From positions 62,001 through 126,000 of the forward strand of contig JAKSDQ010000248.1 in the NCBI GenBank assembly GCA_022360015.1: a DNA stretch of 64,000 nucleotides. Reading direction: 5' to 3'. This DNA comes from Cytophagales bacterium (GTDB lineage: Bacteria > Bacteroidota > Bacteroidia > Cytophagales > Cyclobacteriaceae). Made by a program: the position numbers and the translations under genes. The notes under the pieces were generated by a model. The model did not search any database, had not been told where the DNA came from, and was given only the letters and a program-made list of their open reading frames with translations. Each line of letters starts with the position of its first letter. The first letter of the stretch is position 1. Below, one piece after another: positions 18,361 through 28,546 of the stretch.

Positions 18361-21012
18361 ATGGCAAAGAAAAATATATCTGCAGAACAACAAAGAATTG
18401 ATGACCATTACAACGGTAAAATCAATTGGCTCCAATGGGGCCCTTACTTAAGTGAACGGCAATGGGGCACCGTAAGGGAAGATTACAGTGCCACCGGTGA
18501 AGCCTGGGACTATTTCCCCCATGACCACGCCAGGTCCCGGGTCTACCGGTGGGGCGAAGACGGGCTGGCCGGCATCTCAGATGGATTTCAAAACCTGTGC
18601 TTTTCATTGGCATTGTGGAATGGCAAAGACCCGATTTTGAAAGAAAGGCTGTATGGCTTAACAGGCTCTGAAGGTAATCATGGGGAAGATGTAAAGGAAC
18701 TCTATTATTACCTGGACAATACCCCTACCCACTCGTACATGAAATATTTGTACAAGTATCCGCAAGCCGCATTTCCCTACAGCGATTTGCTGCATACCAA
18801 TGCAGCGAGATCTAAATTGGAAAAGGAATATGAGCTAATTGATACAGGGATATTCGATCATGATCAATATTTCGATGTTTACATCGAATATGCCAAGGAA
18901 GGGCCCGATGATATTTTAATCAAGATATCCGCATACAACAGGGGCAAAAAGCAGGCAGAATTAGTAGTGCTGCCCACCTTATGGTTCAGAAATCTATGGT
19001 CGTTTAATAAAATCGATTTTAAACCGGTCATACAAAAAATTGAAAACCTTCAGGGATTTGGCGGGGTGTATGCCGATCACAAAATCCTCGGGGATTATTA
19101 TTTGTATTTCGACCAACCGGAAAGGTTCCTGTTCACTGAAAATGAGACAAATTCCGAAAGATTGTTTAATTACCCCAACAAGCAGCCTTTCGTCAAAGAC
19201 AGCATCAACGATGCAGTAATCAACGATGATTTTCAGTTTTTTAATAACTATAATGCCGGTACCAAGTTTTCGCCCTATTACAAATTTATGGTTAAAGGGG
19301 GCGGATCATGTGCGGTAAATCTCAGACTCTCTGCACAATCTTTCAGCAAAAATCCATTAAAGGAAACCTTCACCGAAAGCTTCCGTGAAAGGGCAAAAGA
19401 GGCAGATAGTTTTTACAGTCGGCTCATACCTGAAAACGGCCATAAAGAAACCGCCAATGTACAAAGGCAAGCATTTGCCGGGATGCTGTGGACCAAGCAG
19501 TTGTATCACATAGACATTCCGGAATGGTTAAATGGGGATCCCGGACAGCCCGCACCGCCCGAAAACAGGAAAAAGTTTGGCCGGAATCACGAATGGCAAA
19601 CGCTCAATAACAACGACATTATTTCCATGCCGGACAAATGGGAATATCCCTGGTACGCAGCCTGGGATTTGGCATTCCATTGCGTCCCACTGGCCCTGAT
19701 CGATCCCGGTTTCGCCAAAAATCAACTCATCCTGATCATGCGCGAATGGTACATGGCACCCAATGGCCAGATACCCGCTTATGAGTGGGCATTCAGTGAT
19801 GTCAACCCCCCTGTCCAGGCCTGGGCAGCCCTGAAAGTTTATGAGATAGAAAAAAATAAGACCGGAACCGGCGACATCAACTTTTTGAAAAGAGTTTTTT
19901 CAAAGCTGATGCTAAACTTTACTTGGTGGGTTAACAGAAAAGACAAAAAAGGGAAAAATATTTTTGAAGGCGGCTTTCTGGGGCTGGATAACATCGGCGT
20001 TTTTGACCGCAGCAATCAGTTGCCCAAAGGAGGCGTACTGGAGCAGGCAGATGGAACAAGCTGGATGGCCATGTATTCCCTGAACATGATGCATATGGCC
20101 CTCGAAATTGCCACCGAAGACGATGCTTTCGAGGATGTAGCCACCAAATTTTTTGAACATTTTATCTACATTGCCGAAGCCATTAACAGAATGAGCCATG
20201 ACTGGGCCAGTGCCTGGGATGTGGAGGAAGGGTTTTTCTACGACCTTCTGGCTATACCGGACGGCAGGTATATTCCCTTGAAAGTAAGGTCACTGGTAGG
20301 GCTATCGACACTATTCGGGGTAGAGGTTATAGCCACAAAACTCCTCAAAAAAGTACCTGATTTTTTTTCCAGACTCAACTGGTTTGTAAAATACCGAAAC
20401 AAGTTGGGCGAATATTGTGTTATACGGGAACTAAGAGACCATGGCTCGATTTTGCTTTCCCTGGTCGATGAAGAAAAATTAAAAAAACTGCTGCAGGCGA
20501 TGTTAGACGAAAGTGAATTCCTGGCACCGGGAGGCATAAGATCGGTATCAAAAATCCACCGGCAGGGTTACCGGGTCAATATCGATGGTGAAGAATTCGG
20601 CATGGACTACCAACCGGGCGAATCAACCACACATCTTTTTGGCGGAAACTCTAATTGGCGGGGACCTGTATGGATGCCCATGAACTACCTGTTGATCGAG
20701 TCAATAAGAAAATACTATGATTACTACGGGGATACGTTTCAGGTTGAATTACCTACCGGTTCGGGTCACTTTGCTAACCTGAATGAGGTAGCTGACGAAC
20801 TTTCAAACAGGCTCATCAGAATCTTTCTCCCCGACAAAAACGGGCACCGTCCTGTGAATGATGGTGTAGCGCTGTACAAGAAAAGCCATTTTAAAGACCT
20901 GGTTCTTTTTTATGAGTATTTTCATGGTGAAAACTCACGTGGGGTTGGTGCTTCGCATCAAACCGGGTGGACCGGTGTCGTCGCAGCGCTAATCGACCGC
21001 TGTGGCTGGTAA
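18361..21012 (+). CDS. GH63/MGH1-like glycoside hydrolase (glucosidase)
   Basis: The 883-residue protein has no signal peptide. Its N-terminal signature is [19 protein letters not shown], then [13 protein letters not shown]. The (alpha/alpha)6 catalytic region includes [14 protein letters not shown] (~428-441), [21 protein letters not shown], and [19 protein letters not shown]. These are hallmarks of bacterial GH63 proteins of the mannosylglycerate/glucosylglycerate hydrolase-like group. Family members release glucose (or mannose) from glycosides. Acidic residues in AWD and YEW are candidate catalytic residues, but I did not verify them. It is followed 22 bp later by a debranching-type hydrolase. 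Confidence 0.9.
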   Translation: MAKKNISAEQQRIDDHYNGKINWLQWGPYLSERQWGTVREDYSATGEAWDYFPHDHARSRVYRWGEDGLAGISDGFQNLCFSLALWNGKDPILKERLYGLTGSEGNHGEDVKELYYYLDNTPTHSYMKYLYKYPQAAFPYSDLLHTNAARSKLEKEYELIDTGIFDHDQYFDVYIEYAKEGPDDILIKISAYNRGKKQAELVVLPTLWFRNLWSFNKIDFKPVIQKIENLQGFGGVYADHKILGDYYLYFDQPERFLFTENETNSERLFNYPNKQPFVKDSINDAVINDDFQFFNNYNAGTKFSPYYKFMVKGGGSCAVNLRLSAQSFSKNPLKETFTESFRERAKEADSFYSRLIPENGHKETANVQRQAFAGMLWTKQLYHIDIPEWLNGDPGQPAPPENRKKFGRNHEWQTLNNNDIISMPDKWEYPWYAAWDLAFHCVPLALIDPGFAKNQLILIMREWYMAPNGQIPAYEWAFSDVNPPVQAWAALKVYEIEKNKTGTGDINFLKRVFSKLMLNFTWWVNRKDKKGKNIFEGGFLGLDNIGVFDRSNQLPKGGVLEQADGTSWMAMYSLNMMHMALEIATEDDAFEDVATKFFEHFIYIAEAINRMSHDWASAWDVEEGFFYDLLAIPDGRYIPLKVRSLVGLSTLFGVEVIATKLLKKVPDFFSRLNWFVKYRNKLGEYCVIRELRDHGSILLSLVDEEKLKKLLQAMLDESEFLAPGGIRSVSKIHRQGYRVNIDGEEFGMDYQPGESTTHLFGGNSNWRGPVWMPMNYLLIESIRKYYDYYGDTFQVELPTGSGHFANLNEVADELSNRLIRIFLPDKNGHRPVNDGVALYKKSHFKDLVLFYEYFHGENSRGVGASHQTGWTGVVAALIDRCGW

Positions 21013-21034
21013 GTATTGGCAACAAAATAATAGC

Positions 21035-22996
21035 ATGATAAAAATCAAAAAAAACGCAAACCCGGAAGCTTATATCAGAAAAGAATGGCTTTATACCAAT
21101 GGGTTGGGAGGATATGCCTCCTCCACGATTATCGGAATGAACAGCCGCAAGTATCACGGCCTGCTGGTGGCTGCACTTAACCCGCCTACGGAGCGAAGAG
21201 TGCTCGTGGCTAAGGTAGAAGAAACCGTTTTGCACGGTGATAAAAGCTATTCCTTATCCACCAACCAATATCCCAACACATTTTACCCTAAGGGTTATCA
21301 AAACCAGATCGGTTTTGACCGGAAACCTTTTCCAATGTTCCGATACAAAGTGGACAAGTTCAGCATTGAAAAAACCGTATTCATGGTACAAAACACCAAT
21401 ACAACCCTTGTCGAATACCAAAATACCTCCTGGGATCAGCTTAAGCTCCGGTTAAATCCTTTGTATTCGGACAGGGACTTCCATGGCCTTTTTTTTGAAA
21501 ATCCCCTATATGATTTTTATGTTGAAAAAAATGGCAAGGCCCATGTCATTTATCCCAGGTACGGAGAAATACCGGTCTATTTTAAATATTCCAAAGGAGA
21601 CTTTATCGATGCTAAATACTGGTTTAAAAATATTGAATACGCGATAGAACAGTACAGGGGGATGGACTTTGCCGAAGATGCCTGCAGCACAGGTTACCTG
21701 GATGTGGAACTCGAAGCCGGCGAAAATGTTTTTTTACTTTTTACCACCGACAAGGAGTACCTTGAACACGACCCGGCGAAGTTGAAAAAGCAGGAAGAAA
21801 AATACATCCGATCTATCCGCCAAAAAGATATAAAAGATGAATTTGTCCAGGATCTCATATATGCCGGGGACCAGTTTATCGTACACAGAAAATCAACCGA
21901 TAGTGCTTCGATCATTGCCGGGTATCACTGGTTTTCAGATTGGGCCCGTGATACGATGATATCCGTTCTGGGCCTGTGCATCGCCACCGACAATAAAAAG
22001 GCCGCCAGCTCAATTATTAACACTTTCATAGCTTATCTGGATAAAGGAATGATCCCCAACCGGTTTCCCGATTATGCTGATGAACCACCGGAGTATAATA
22101 CCGTAGATGGAACACTGTGGTTATTTATTGCCATTTATGAATACTACCGGAAATTTGAGGAAAAGAGTTTTATAAAAAAAGCCTACCCCAGGCTGGCCGA
22201 AATTCTTAAATATCACCTGGAAGGAACCAGGTATGATATACAGGTACTTGAAAGCGGCCTGTTGTATGCCGGAAAGCCTGACACGCAGTTAACCTGGATG
22301 GATGCACGGATAGGTGACTATGTAGTAACACCCCGAAATGGCTGCCCGGTAGAGGTTAATGCCCTTTGGTACAATGCGTTAATGATCTTTGATTTGCTTT
22401 CCGATGAATTGGGCAAAAAAAATGCCATTACGCCAAATCTGGCACAACAGGTGAAAAAATCATTCAGGAAAGAATTTCTGAATGATAAAGGTTATCTGAA
22501 TGACATGATATATTGCGGGTCGGAGCCAGACACAAGCATTAGACCTAATCAGATTTATGCCGTCAGTCTTCCTTTTCCCCTCTTGAATACCAGGGAAAGC
22601 AAATCCGTGATCAATCATGTTAAAAAACATCTTTTAACCAGGTACGGGCTGAGATCACTCAGCCCTCAAAGTCGTGATTTCATCGGCACCTACCAGGGCA
22701 ACCAGTGGAGCCGTGATACAGCCTATCACCAGGGAACCGTATGGCCCTTTTTGTTGGGTGAGTACTACCTCGCCCTGTTAAAAACAAAAAAAAAAAAAAA
22801 AAAGGCCAAAGATGAGGTAGAAACACACATCTTAGGATTAAAAGATCATTTCTACAAGGACGGTTGCATCATTGGAATCTCAGAAATATTTGATGGTGAC
22901 AAACCTAAGATGGGCAAGGGTTGTTCCCAACAGGCATGGTCAGTTGCCCAGCTAATCAGGGTAATTTTTACAGCAGGTTTATTTCAAAATGATTAA
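21035..22996 (+). CDS. Amylo-alpha-1,6-glucosidase (glycogen debranching enzyme type)
   Basis: An N-terminal bacterial GDE_N beta domain (EWLYTNGLGGYASSTIIGMNSRKYHGLLV) precedes the GDE_C (alpha/alpha)6 barrel. The barrel carries WFSDWARDTMISVLGL, GMIPNRFPDYADEPPEYNTVDGTLW, LTWMDARIGDYVVTPRNGCPVEVNALWYNA and GNQWSRDTAYHQGTVWPF. It would remove alpha-1,6-linked glucose from glycogen-like glucans. ATG 21035 is preferred to GTG 21002, which overlaps the previous gene. An 18-A run (22786-22803) encodes a lysine stretch near the C-terminus; the conserved sequence resumes after it, so the frame is intact as read. Confidence 0.92.
   Translation: MIKIKKNANPEAYIRKEWLYTNGLGGYASSTIIGMNSRKYHGLLVAALNPPTERRVLVAKVEETVLHGDKSYSLSTNQYPNTFYPKGYQNQIGFDRKPFPMFRYKVDKFSIEKTVFMVQNTNTTLVEYQNTSWDQLKLRLNPLYSDRDFHGLFFENPLYDFYVEKNGKAHVIYPRYGEIPVYFKYSKGDFIDAKYWFKNIEYAIEQYRGMDFAEDACSTGYLDVELEAGENVFLLFTTDKEYLEHDPAKLKKQEEKYIRSIRQKDIKDEFVQDLIYAGDQFIVHRKSTDSASIIAGYHWFSDWARDTMISVLGLCIATDNKKAASSIINTFIAYLDKGMIPNRFPDYADEPPEYNTVDGTLWLFIAIYEYYRKFEEKSFIKKAYPRLAEILKYHLEGTRYDIQVLESGLLYAGKPDTQLTWMDARIGDYVVTPRNGCPVEVNALWYNALMIFDLLSDELGKKNAITPNLAQQVKKSFRKEFLNDKGYLNDMIYCGSEPDTSIRPNQIYAVSLPFPLLNTRESKSVINHVKKHLLTRYGLRSLSPQSRDFIGTYQGNQWSRDTAYHQGTVWPFLLGEYYLALLKTKKKKKKAKDEVETHILGLKDHFYKDGCIIGISEIFDGDKPKMGKGCSQQAWSVAQLIRVIFTAGLFQND
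22786..22803 (+). repeat. Homopolymer run of 18 adenines inside a coding region
   Basis: Eighteen consecutive A residues are read as six lysine codons in the debranching enzyme. Such a tract can slip during replication, transcription or translation, and is also a place where sequencing errors occur. Confidence 0.95.
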
Positions 22997-23765
22997 AGCA
23001 TTCAAAAAAAACTGGCCTGTTTATTTCATAGAAGCCTGGGGACTGGGCACTTTTATGATTTCGGCTGTTCTTTTTACCATCATCGTTGAACATCCGGATT
23101 TGCCGGTGAGGCAAAGTTTTGATGGCAGTCCCATGTTAAGAAGGCTTTTTATTGGCGTGGCAATGGGCCTTACCGCCATAGGCATTATTTATTCTCCCTG
23201 GGGAAAAAAGTCCGGTGCTCATTTAAATCCTGCGGTAACACTTTCTTTTATGCGGTTAAAAAAAATCAGTAATCAGGATGCCTTTTTTTATATCATGTTT
23301 CAATTTATCGGTGGTTACCTGGGTGTATTGTTGTTCAAAGTATTGTTGTACTCATACACTTCCAGCACCTGGGTAAACTACGTGGTAACCATACCCGGAC
23401 CGCTTGGTTGGTTCGGGGCAATGCTGCTGGAAGCACTCCTGGCCTTTACCTTGTTTATGACCATCCTGTTTGCCAGCAATAATCAAAAGTTTGCTTCTTT
23501 AACAGGAGTATTTGCCGGTATCTGGCTTGCCATTTTCATTACCTTCGAGGCGCCGTTTTCAGGTATGAGCATCAACCCGGCAAGGACCGTTGCGTCTGCC
23601 TTACCTGCCAACATCTGGACACATGTCTGGATTTACTTTGCAAGCCCTGTGGCCGGTATGTTACTGGCGGCAGAGGTATATAAAAATTTCTGCCATAAAT
23701 CGTCTGCGGTGTTGAAATGCCATATGTCCGGAAACAAACACAATTGTAACACTTATAAAGATTAA
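22989..23765 (+). CDS. MIP family channel (aquaporin/aquaglyceroporin)
   Basis: Six membrane helices and the two half-helix signatures are present: HLNPAVT (after GKKSGA) and SINPARTVASAL. The residues around the second NPA (NPARTVASAL) are closer to aquaporins than to the NPARD of GlpF, so water or a small neutral solute is possible and glycerol is uncertain. The C-terminal tail is His/Cys-containing (FCHKSS..KCHMSGNKHNC), which is unusual. The gene overlaps the debranching enzyme by 8 bp, so the two are probably translationally coupled. Confidence 0.9.
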   Translation: MIKAFKKNWPVYFIEAWGLGTFMISAVLFTIIVEHPDLPVRQSFDGSPMLRRLFIGVAMGLTAIGIIYSPWGKKSGAHLNPAVTLSFMRLKKISNQDAFFYIMFQFIGGYLGVLLFKVLLYSYTSSTWVNYVVTIPGPLGWFGAMLLEALLAFTLFMTILFASNNQKFASLTGVFAGIWLAIFITFEAPFSGMSINPARTVASALPANIWTHVWIYFASPVAGMLLAAEVYKNFCHKSSAVLKCHMSGNKHNCNTYKD

Positions 23766-23773
23766 ATCATTTT

Positions 23774-24469
23774 ATGATGCACAAAAATGCCATAGTATCA
23801 GGAGGGGTCGGGGCTGTCGGCACCGCCATAGTAAATAAACTAAAAAGTATTGATTATACCATCACCGCCACACTTGGACCGGGGGACAAATCTGAAAACG
23901 ATGCAGAATCGAAAGTAACTTATCAACAGATAGATTTAACAAATGATGTTGAAACAAAACGGTTTGTAGAGCATTATTTAGCCAGGGCAGAAACTATTGA
24001 CTTACTGGTATTGACGGTTGGTGGTTTTTCAATGGGCAGTCTGGATGAGACCACCATGAACAGTATTAACAGAATGATTGATTTGAATTTTCATACTGCT
24101 TTTAATCTGGTGAAACCTGCTATCAAAAAAATGCGGGATCAGGAAACCGGTGGACAAATTATTCTTATTGGTTCGAGACCGGCCATCAACCCACAGGAAG
24201 GTAAAAATGTATTGGCCTACAGTCTTTCCAAATCCTTGCTGTTTTCCTTGGCAGAAATTCTGAACGCCCAATACCATGCGCATAACATTGACACAACAGT
24301 GATTGTACCAAGTATCGTAGATACACCAGCTAACAGAAAAGCCATGCCTGATGAAAATTTTCTCAATTGGGTAACGCCCGGGGAACTTGCCGACACAGTT
24401 GAATTTATTATCTCCGGATCCGGAAAAAAATTACGTAATACTAACTTTTACCTGTATGGAAACGCTTAA
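23774..24469 (+). CDS. SDR family oxidoreductase
   Basis: This short-chain dehydrogenase of 231 residues has the cofactor segment SGGVGAVGTAIVNKL and an active-site YSLSK (in NVLAYSLSKSLLF) preceded by LIGSRPA. VPSIVDTPANRKAMPDE replaces the common PG..T loop. The glycine pattern is unusual (GGVGAVG rather than TGxxxGIG). It is the last gene of the same-strand run and starts 8 bp after the MIP channel. Substrate unknown. Confidence 0.85.
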   Translation: MMHKNAIVSGGVGAVGTAIVNKLKSIDYTITATLGPGDKSENDAESKVTYQQIDLTNDVETKRFVEHYLARAETIDLLVLTVGGFSMGSLDETTMNSINRMIDLNFHTAFNLVKPAIKKMRDQETGGQIILIGSRPAINPQEGKNVLAYSLSKSLLFSLAEILNAQYHAHNIDTTVIVPSIVDTPANRKAMPDENFLNWVTPGELADTVEFIISGSGKKLRNTNFYLYGNA

Positions 24470-24668
24470 AACCAAGAAGAACACATTTCCCCTTTATAAA
24501 AAGGAAATTCCCTATTTGTAAACTGAACAAGTACCGCCGTCTTTGTATGCTGAACCCACGCTCGGCTTGTATGTGAAACCGATTTTTAAAAGGAGCGATA
24601 TCGTTAAACTGGATTAAACGTTGAAATTGAAAGTTTTACAGACCTTCCATCCTCTCAATTACCTGTCT

Positions 24669-25805
24669 TTAAAGTGAATGTGGGCATAAATTTCTTATCA
24701 ATTCTTCGCTCCTTGCCACCAGCAAATTACGGGCGTTTTGTAAGGCATAGCCAAGGGGCATATCGTCTTTTTTGAGGGTTAACAGTTTTGATATGCCCAG
24801 TTTTATAAGATCTTTATCAGTAAGGCTGTCATCTTTGATGCCACAGATGACGCCAAATGGTCGATGATATTTGACTGCGATGCTTCCAACACCGGCCACT
24901 ACTTTTCCTTCCAGGGTTTGACGGTCGAACTTTCCTTCGCCGCTGATTATTAAATCAGCCTCTTTGACCAGATTTTCCAGTCCAACAATATCCATGACTG
25001 TTTGAATACCGCTTTTCCTCGAGGCATTCAGGAAGGCCATGGCCCCTGCGCCCAATCCACCCGCAGCGCCGCTTCCTTTTACGCTGGCAATGTCCCTGCC
25101 CAGTTTTTTATGCATCAGCTTACCAAATTTCATCAAGCCATCATCCAATAGCCTGATGGCCTCCTCATTGGCCCCTTTCTGGGCCGCATAAACCCAGGCA
25201 GCACCTTGAGGCCCAAATAACCGGTTTTCCACATCACATACCACATAAAAGGAAATTTCCTGCCAGTCAAACCCCGGCTGTTGCAGATAAAAATCCTCAA
25301 TCAATACCAGGTTTTCACCAATTGGCTTGACCGGTTCACCCTGTTCATCCAGAAAGGAGTAACCCAACGCAGAAGCCATGCCAATGCCCGCATCATTGGT
25401 GGCACTGCCTCCTATAAAGAGATAAATTTCCGTTGCACCATTTTGGATGGCATCTTTAATCAACTGACCCGTTCCCAAAGTGGTGGTGTAAAGGCAATTT
25501 CGCTCTGCGGAAGTCAGCAATTCCAGTCCCGAAGCTGCCGCCATCTCTATAAATGCAGTATTTTCTCTCATTAAATATTCAGCCATGACCGGTCGAAATA
25601 AAGGGTCGACTACTGTGACAACCATTTTTTGTAAAGCCATGTTTGAAGCCAATACCGATAACGTTCCTTCTCCTCCGTCGGCAAGCGGTACCGGCCGTAC
25701 CTGAAATTTGCTGTTGAACTTTTTTACCCCTGCCTCAATCGCTTCGCAAACCTCAGATGCTGTCAAAGAGCCTTTAAACTTGTCCGGAGCAACTAAAATA
25801 TTCAT
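24669..25805 (-). CDS. Glycerate kinase
   Basis: Belongs to the GckA/GlxK family 1 of glycerate kinases: MNILVAPDKFKGSLTASEVCEAIEAG at the N-terminus, PLADGGEGTL, FIEMAAASGL, FIGGSATNDAGIGMASALG, and GSGAAGGLGAGAMAFL. It phosphorylates glycerate with ATP to 2- or 3-phosphoglycerate; I infer 2-phosphoglycerate from the family. At 378 residues the length is normal. It converges on the carbohydrate gene run, so glycerate might come from hydrolysis of a glycosyl-glycerate by the GH63-like enzyme; that link is inference. Confidence 0.93.
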   Translation of the reverse strand: MNILVAPDKFKGSLTASEVCEAIEAGVKKFNSKFQVRPVPLADGGEGTLSVLASNMALQKMVVTVVDPLFRPVMAEYLMRENTAFIEMAAASGLELLTSAERNCLYTTTLGTGQLIKDAIQNGATEIYLFIGGSATNDAGIGMASALGYSFLDEQGEPVKPIGENLVLIEDFYLQQPGFDWQEISFYVVCDVENRLFGPQGAAWVYAAQKGANEEAIRLLDDGLMKFGKLMHKKLGRDIASVKGSGAAGGLGAGAMAFLNASRKSGIQTVMDIVGLENLVKEADLIISGEGKFDRQTLEGKVVAGVGSIAVKYHRPFGVICGIKDDSLTDKDLIKLGISKLLTLKKDDMPLGYALQNARNLLVARSEELIRNLCPHSL

Positions 25806-25950
25806 ATATTCAATATTGATAATCGTATGATTTTGGGCCGGAATTCTTTTGGATACCTCAAAGCGCGCTCAACGCAGAGCTACGTAAACCTGCAAATCCG
25901 GGCCGTTGAAAAATACACAGAAAAAATTAAAAGCAAAAGGAACTAAATTT

Positions 25951-25967
25951 TCGCAACTCTGTTGCAA
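25951..25967. promoter_or_regulatory. Operator-like palindrome GCAAC-N3-GTTGC, site 1
   Basis: TCGCAAC and GTTGCAA face each other across TCT, 50 bp upstream of the TonB receptor start. A TATATTTG box (25980-25987) of the TAnnTTTG promoter type lies just downstream, so the palindrome would cover the -33 region. The same dyad occurs twice before the next gene. Confidence 0.7.
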
Positions 25968-26016
25968 AAGATATATATTTATATTTGTAAAAAACAACGC
26001 TTTAATAAAGCCTAAG

Positions 26017-28461
26017 TTGAAGCCTTTAATTAAAACCCTGAGTAAAACGCTTCCCGGAATAGCTTTTTTTTTGGTATCGGTTTCGGATGCTATTGCCCAA
26101 AAACCTGATTCCTGCAGTTACGAGGTAAGTGGAGTAATCTATGATTTAAGTACTAATCAGCCATTATCATTTGCATCCATACAAATAAAGGACACTAACG
26201 TGGGTACGGTGGCAGATGAAAACGGCAGGTTCATCATTACAGGTTTATGCGAAAAAGAATTTGACATCGTCTTTTCGCATGTTGGCTTCAAACGTTTAAC
26301 ACATCATCATGACCCGCATCATGAGCTGAGCCAGGTATTTCTGGCCCCGGAGGATGTCGCGCTGGAGAGTGTAATTATAGAGGGAGAAGCGCTGGAAGGA
26401 GATTTAAATTCAAATACGGTCACAAAACTATCGACACAAGTATTTGAAAATAACCAAACTGAAAGCCTGGGCGATCTGGCTGCCAGAATAACCGGTGTAT
26501 CTGTTTTAAAAACCGGGCAAAACATTGTAAAACCCATCATTCATGGATTGCACAGCAATCGCGTACTAATCGTCAATAATGGTATAAGGCACGAATTTCA
26601 AAACTGGGGGCAGGAGCATGCACCGGAAATCGACCCATCCCTGGCAGAGCATATCAGCATCATTAAGGGCGCCGCCACCGTACGGTTTGGACCTGATGCA
26701 CTGGGAGGGGTGTTGCTGATCAATCCTCCCGAAATGGAAATGGTCAGCCCGTTGAGCGGAGCGCTTAATTTGGTCGGTAAAAGTAACGGACGCTCAGGAG
26801 AGGGGAGCTTCAGGTTACAGAAGGGATATGATAAACTCGCCTTCCTCGCCAGCGGTTCTTTCATCAGGCAAGGTGATTTAAAGGCGCCTGGCTACCAACT
26901 AACCAATACCGGCAAGCTGGAAAAAAGCCTGGCACTCGGCGCTAAATATCACAGCAGCCATTTTGATTTAACAGGCTTTTACAGCCACTTTGATCAGGAA
27001 CTGGGTATTTTGAGCGGTTCCTTCACTGGCAACCTAAATGACCTCGCCCGGGCCATCGAATCGGAAATTCCCCAGAATACCGGCGATTTTTCTTATGATA
27101 TCGACTCACCAAAACAGAGGGTTATTCACGATCTTTTTAAACTGAGTGGTGAATGGCACAAAGAAAACCAGTCATTTCTGATCCAATATGGCTTTCAAGT
27201 CAATCAACGGCAGGAGTTCGACGTCAGAAGGGGTACCAATAATGACCGGCCGGCCATTGATCTGGAATTATTCTCCCATAGTCTCGATGTCGAATGGGAC
27301 CACCCGGCATGGAATCTCTGGCAAGGCGTCATTGGTGTCCAGTGGGTATACCAGGACAATAACAATTTACCCGGAACCAACACGATTCCGTTCATTCCCA
27401 ATTACAACAACACCCGGTTCGGTGTGTTTTTAATCGAATCCGGCACTTTCAACAAAAATACCGTTGAACTGGGTCTGCGTTATGATTTTCAAGGAATTTC
27501 TGTCCGTGGAAGGGCTGCCGACAACGACTTGTTTTCCAATGACCTTTCCTACCAAAATTTATCAGCTACCATTGGCTTCAAAAAAGATGTCAAAGAGGGG
27601 CATGTATTCAGAACCAACATAGGCACCGCCTGGAGGCCTCCTAACGTGTCTGAGTTGTACAGTTTTGGCAGGCATCAGTCAACTTTTGAATATGGGCTAT
27701 GGCGCTACGAAATCAATGAGAACAATGAAGTGACTGCCAACAGGATTCTCACCGAACAGGATCGCGAGGTACCGTCTGAAGTGGGGATCAAATGGGTGAG
27801 CAGCTATGAAATAAGCCAGCAAAACTGGCAAGCAGATGTGACTGGTTACATCAACCTGATCCATAACTTTATCTATACCAAACCTGCGGGAATTACCCAA
27901 AATATAAGAGGGGCCTTTCCATTTTTTATCTATGATCAAACCGACGCCCTGCTGATTGGTGTGGATTTTAGCGGAAGTTACCGGCACAACGAAAAGTTTA
28001 ATTCTACGTTCAATGCCGGCATTCTGTGGGCCAGAGATGTTGGTAACGACGAAAGCTTTGTTGGGCTTCCTCCGATTAACCTGGGTTATTTGTTGAACTA
28101 TTCTCCCGGCAGTTTTGGGCTATTGCTCAACAACCGTCTTGAACTGGACCTGGGCTATACATTCGAGCAATTTCAGGCTCCCCGGGTTATCAGTGTCAAC
28201 CAATTGCTGGAAGCCAAAGAAAGTGATATTGATTTATTTGAAAGCAATGACGAAGTTTTTGATTTTTTAGCACCGCCTGATGGGTACTTTTTAATGGATG
28301 TCTCCTGGGGGTTCCAGATTAAAAATGTGCCGGACCTGTATGGCTCACTGCAAATAAAAAATGTACTGGATCAATCCTTCAGGAACTACACCGATCGCCT
28401 GAGATATTTTGCCGATGACCTGGGAAGAAATTTTGTAGTTTCTTTCAAATACAAATTTTAA
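26017..28461 (+). CDS. TonB-dependent outer-membrane receptor (probable metal or metallophore uptake)
   Basis: The order is signal peptide, CarboxypepD_reg-like domain (VSGVIYDLSTNQPLSFASIQIKD), plug (LGDLAARITGVSVLKTGQNIVKP .. HEFQNWGQEHAPEIDPSLAEHISIIKG), and a 22-strand-type barrel ending FVVSFKYKF. A histidine cluster HHHDPHHE lies just before the plug, a trait also seen in zinc receptors such as ZnuD. The start is uncertain: TTG 26017 gives a normal signal peptide, while the longer frame from TTG 25906 would run through the operator. Three copies of one palindrome flank this gene and the next, so both are likely under one repressor. Zinc as the ligand is inference. Confidence 0.88.
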   Translation: MKPLIKTLSKTLPGIAFFLVSVSDAIAQKPDSCSYEVSGVIYDLSTNQPLSFASIQIKDTNVGTVADENGRFIITGLCEKEFDIVFSHVGFKRLTHHHDPHHELSQVFLAPEDVALESVIIEGEALEGDLNSNTVTKLSTQVFENNQTESLGDLAARITGVSVLKTGQNIVKPIIHGLHSNRVLIVNNGIRHEFQNWGQEHAPEIDPSLAEHISIIKGAATVRFGPDALGGVLLINPPEMEMVSPLSGALNLVGKSNGRSGEGSFRLQKGYDKLAFLASGSFIRQGDLKAPGYQLTNTGKLEKSLALGAKYHSSHFDLTGFYSHFDQELGILSGSFTGNLNDLARAIESEIPQNTGDFSYDIDSPKQRVIHDLFKLSGEWHKENQSFLIQYGFQVNQRQEFDVRRGTNNDRPAIDLELFSHSLDVEWDHPAWNLWQGVIGVQWVYQDNNNLPGTNTIPFIPNYNNTRFGVFLIESGTFNKNTVELGLRYDFQGISVRGRAADNDLFSNDLSYQNLSATIGFKKDVKEGHVFRTNIGTAWRPPNVSELYSFGRHQSTFEYGLWRYEINENNEVTANRILTEQDREVPSEVGIKWVSSYEISQQNWQADVTGYINLIHNFIYTKPAGITQNIRGAFPFFIYDQTDALLIGVDFSGSYRHNEKFNSTFNAGILWARDVGNDESFVGLPPINLGYLLNYSPGSFGLLLNNRLELDLGYTFEQFQAPRVISVNQLLEAKESDIDLFESNDEVFDFLAPPDGYFLMDVSWGFQIKNVPDLYGSLQIKNVLDQSFRNYTDRLRYFADDLGRNFVVSFKYKF

Positions 28462-28478
28462 GAATTTTTCAGATAATA

Positions 28479-28510
28479 TTTGCAACGCAGTTGCGTATAT
28501 TATAATATTG
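28479..28510 (+). promoter_or_regulatory. Promoter of the lipoprotein gene
   Basis: TTTG (28479-28482), 20 bp, then TAATATTG (28503-28510) closely fits the Bacteroidetes promoter form TTTG-N19/20-TAnnTTTG. Operator sites 2 and 3 overlap its two boxes. Confidence 0.6.
28480..28496. promoter_or_regulatory. Operator-like palindrome GCAAC-N3-GTTGC, site 2
   Basis: TTGCAAC and GTTGCGT face each other across GCA. The site covers the -33 box of the promoter in front of the lipoprotein gene. Confidence 0.7.
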
Positions 28511-28524
28511 TAACAGCGTTGCAA
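28508..28524. promoter_or_regulatory. Operator-like palindrome, site 3
   Basis: TTGTAAC and GTTGCAA face each other across AGC, covering the end of the -7 box and the expected transcription start. The centre is 28 bp from the centre of site 2. Confidence 0.7.
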
Positions 28525-28546
28525 ATAAATTAACTTGACTGAACCA

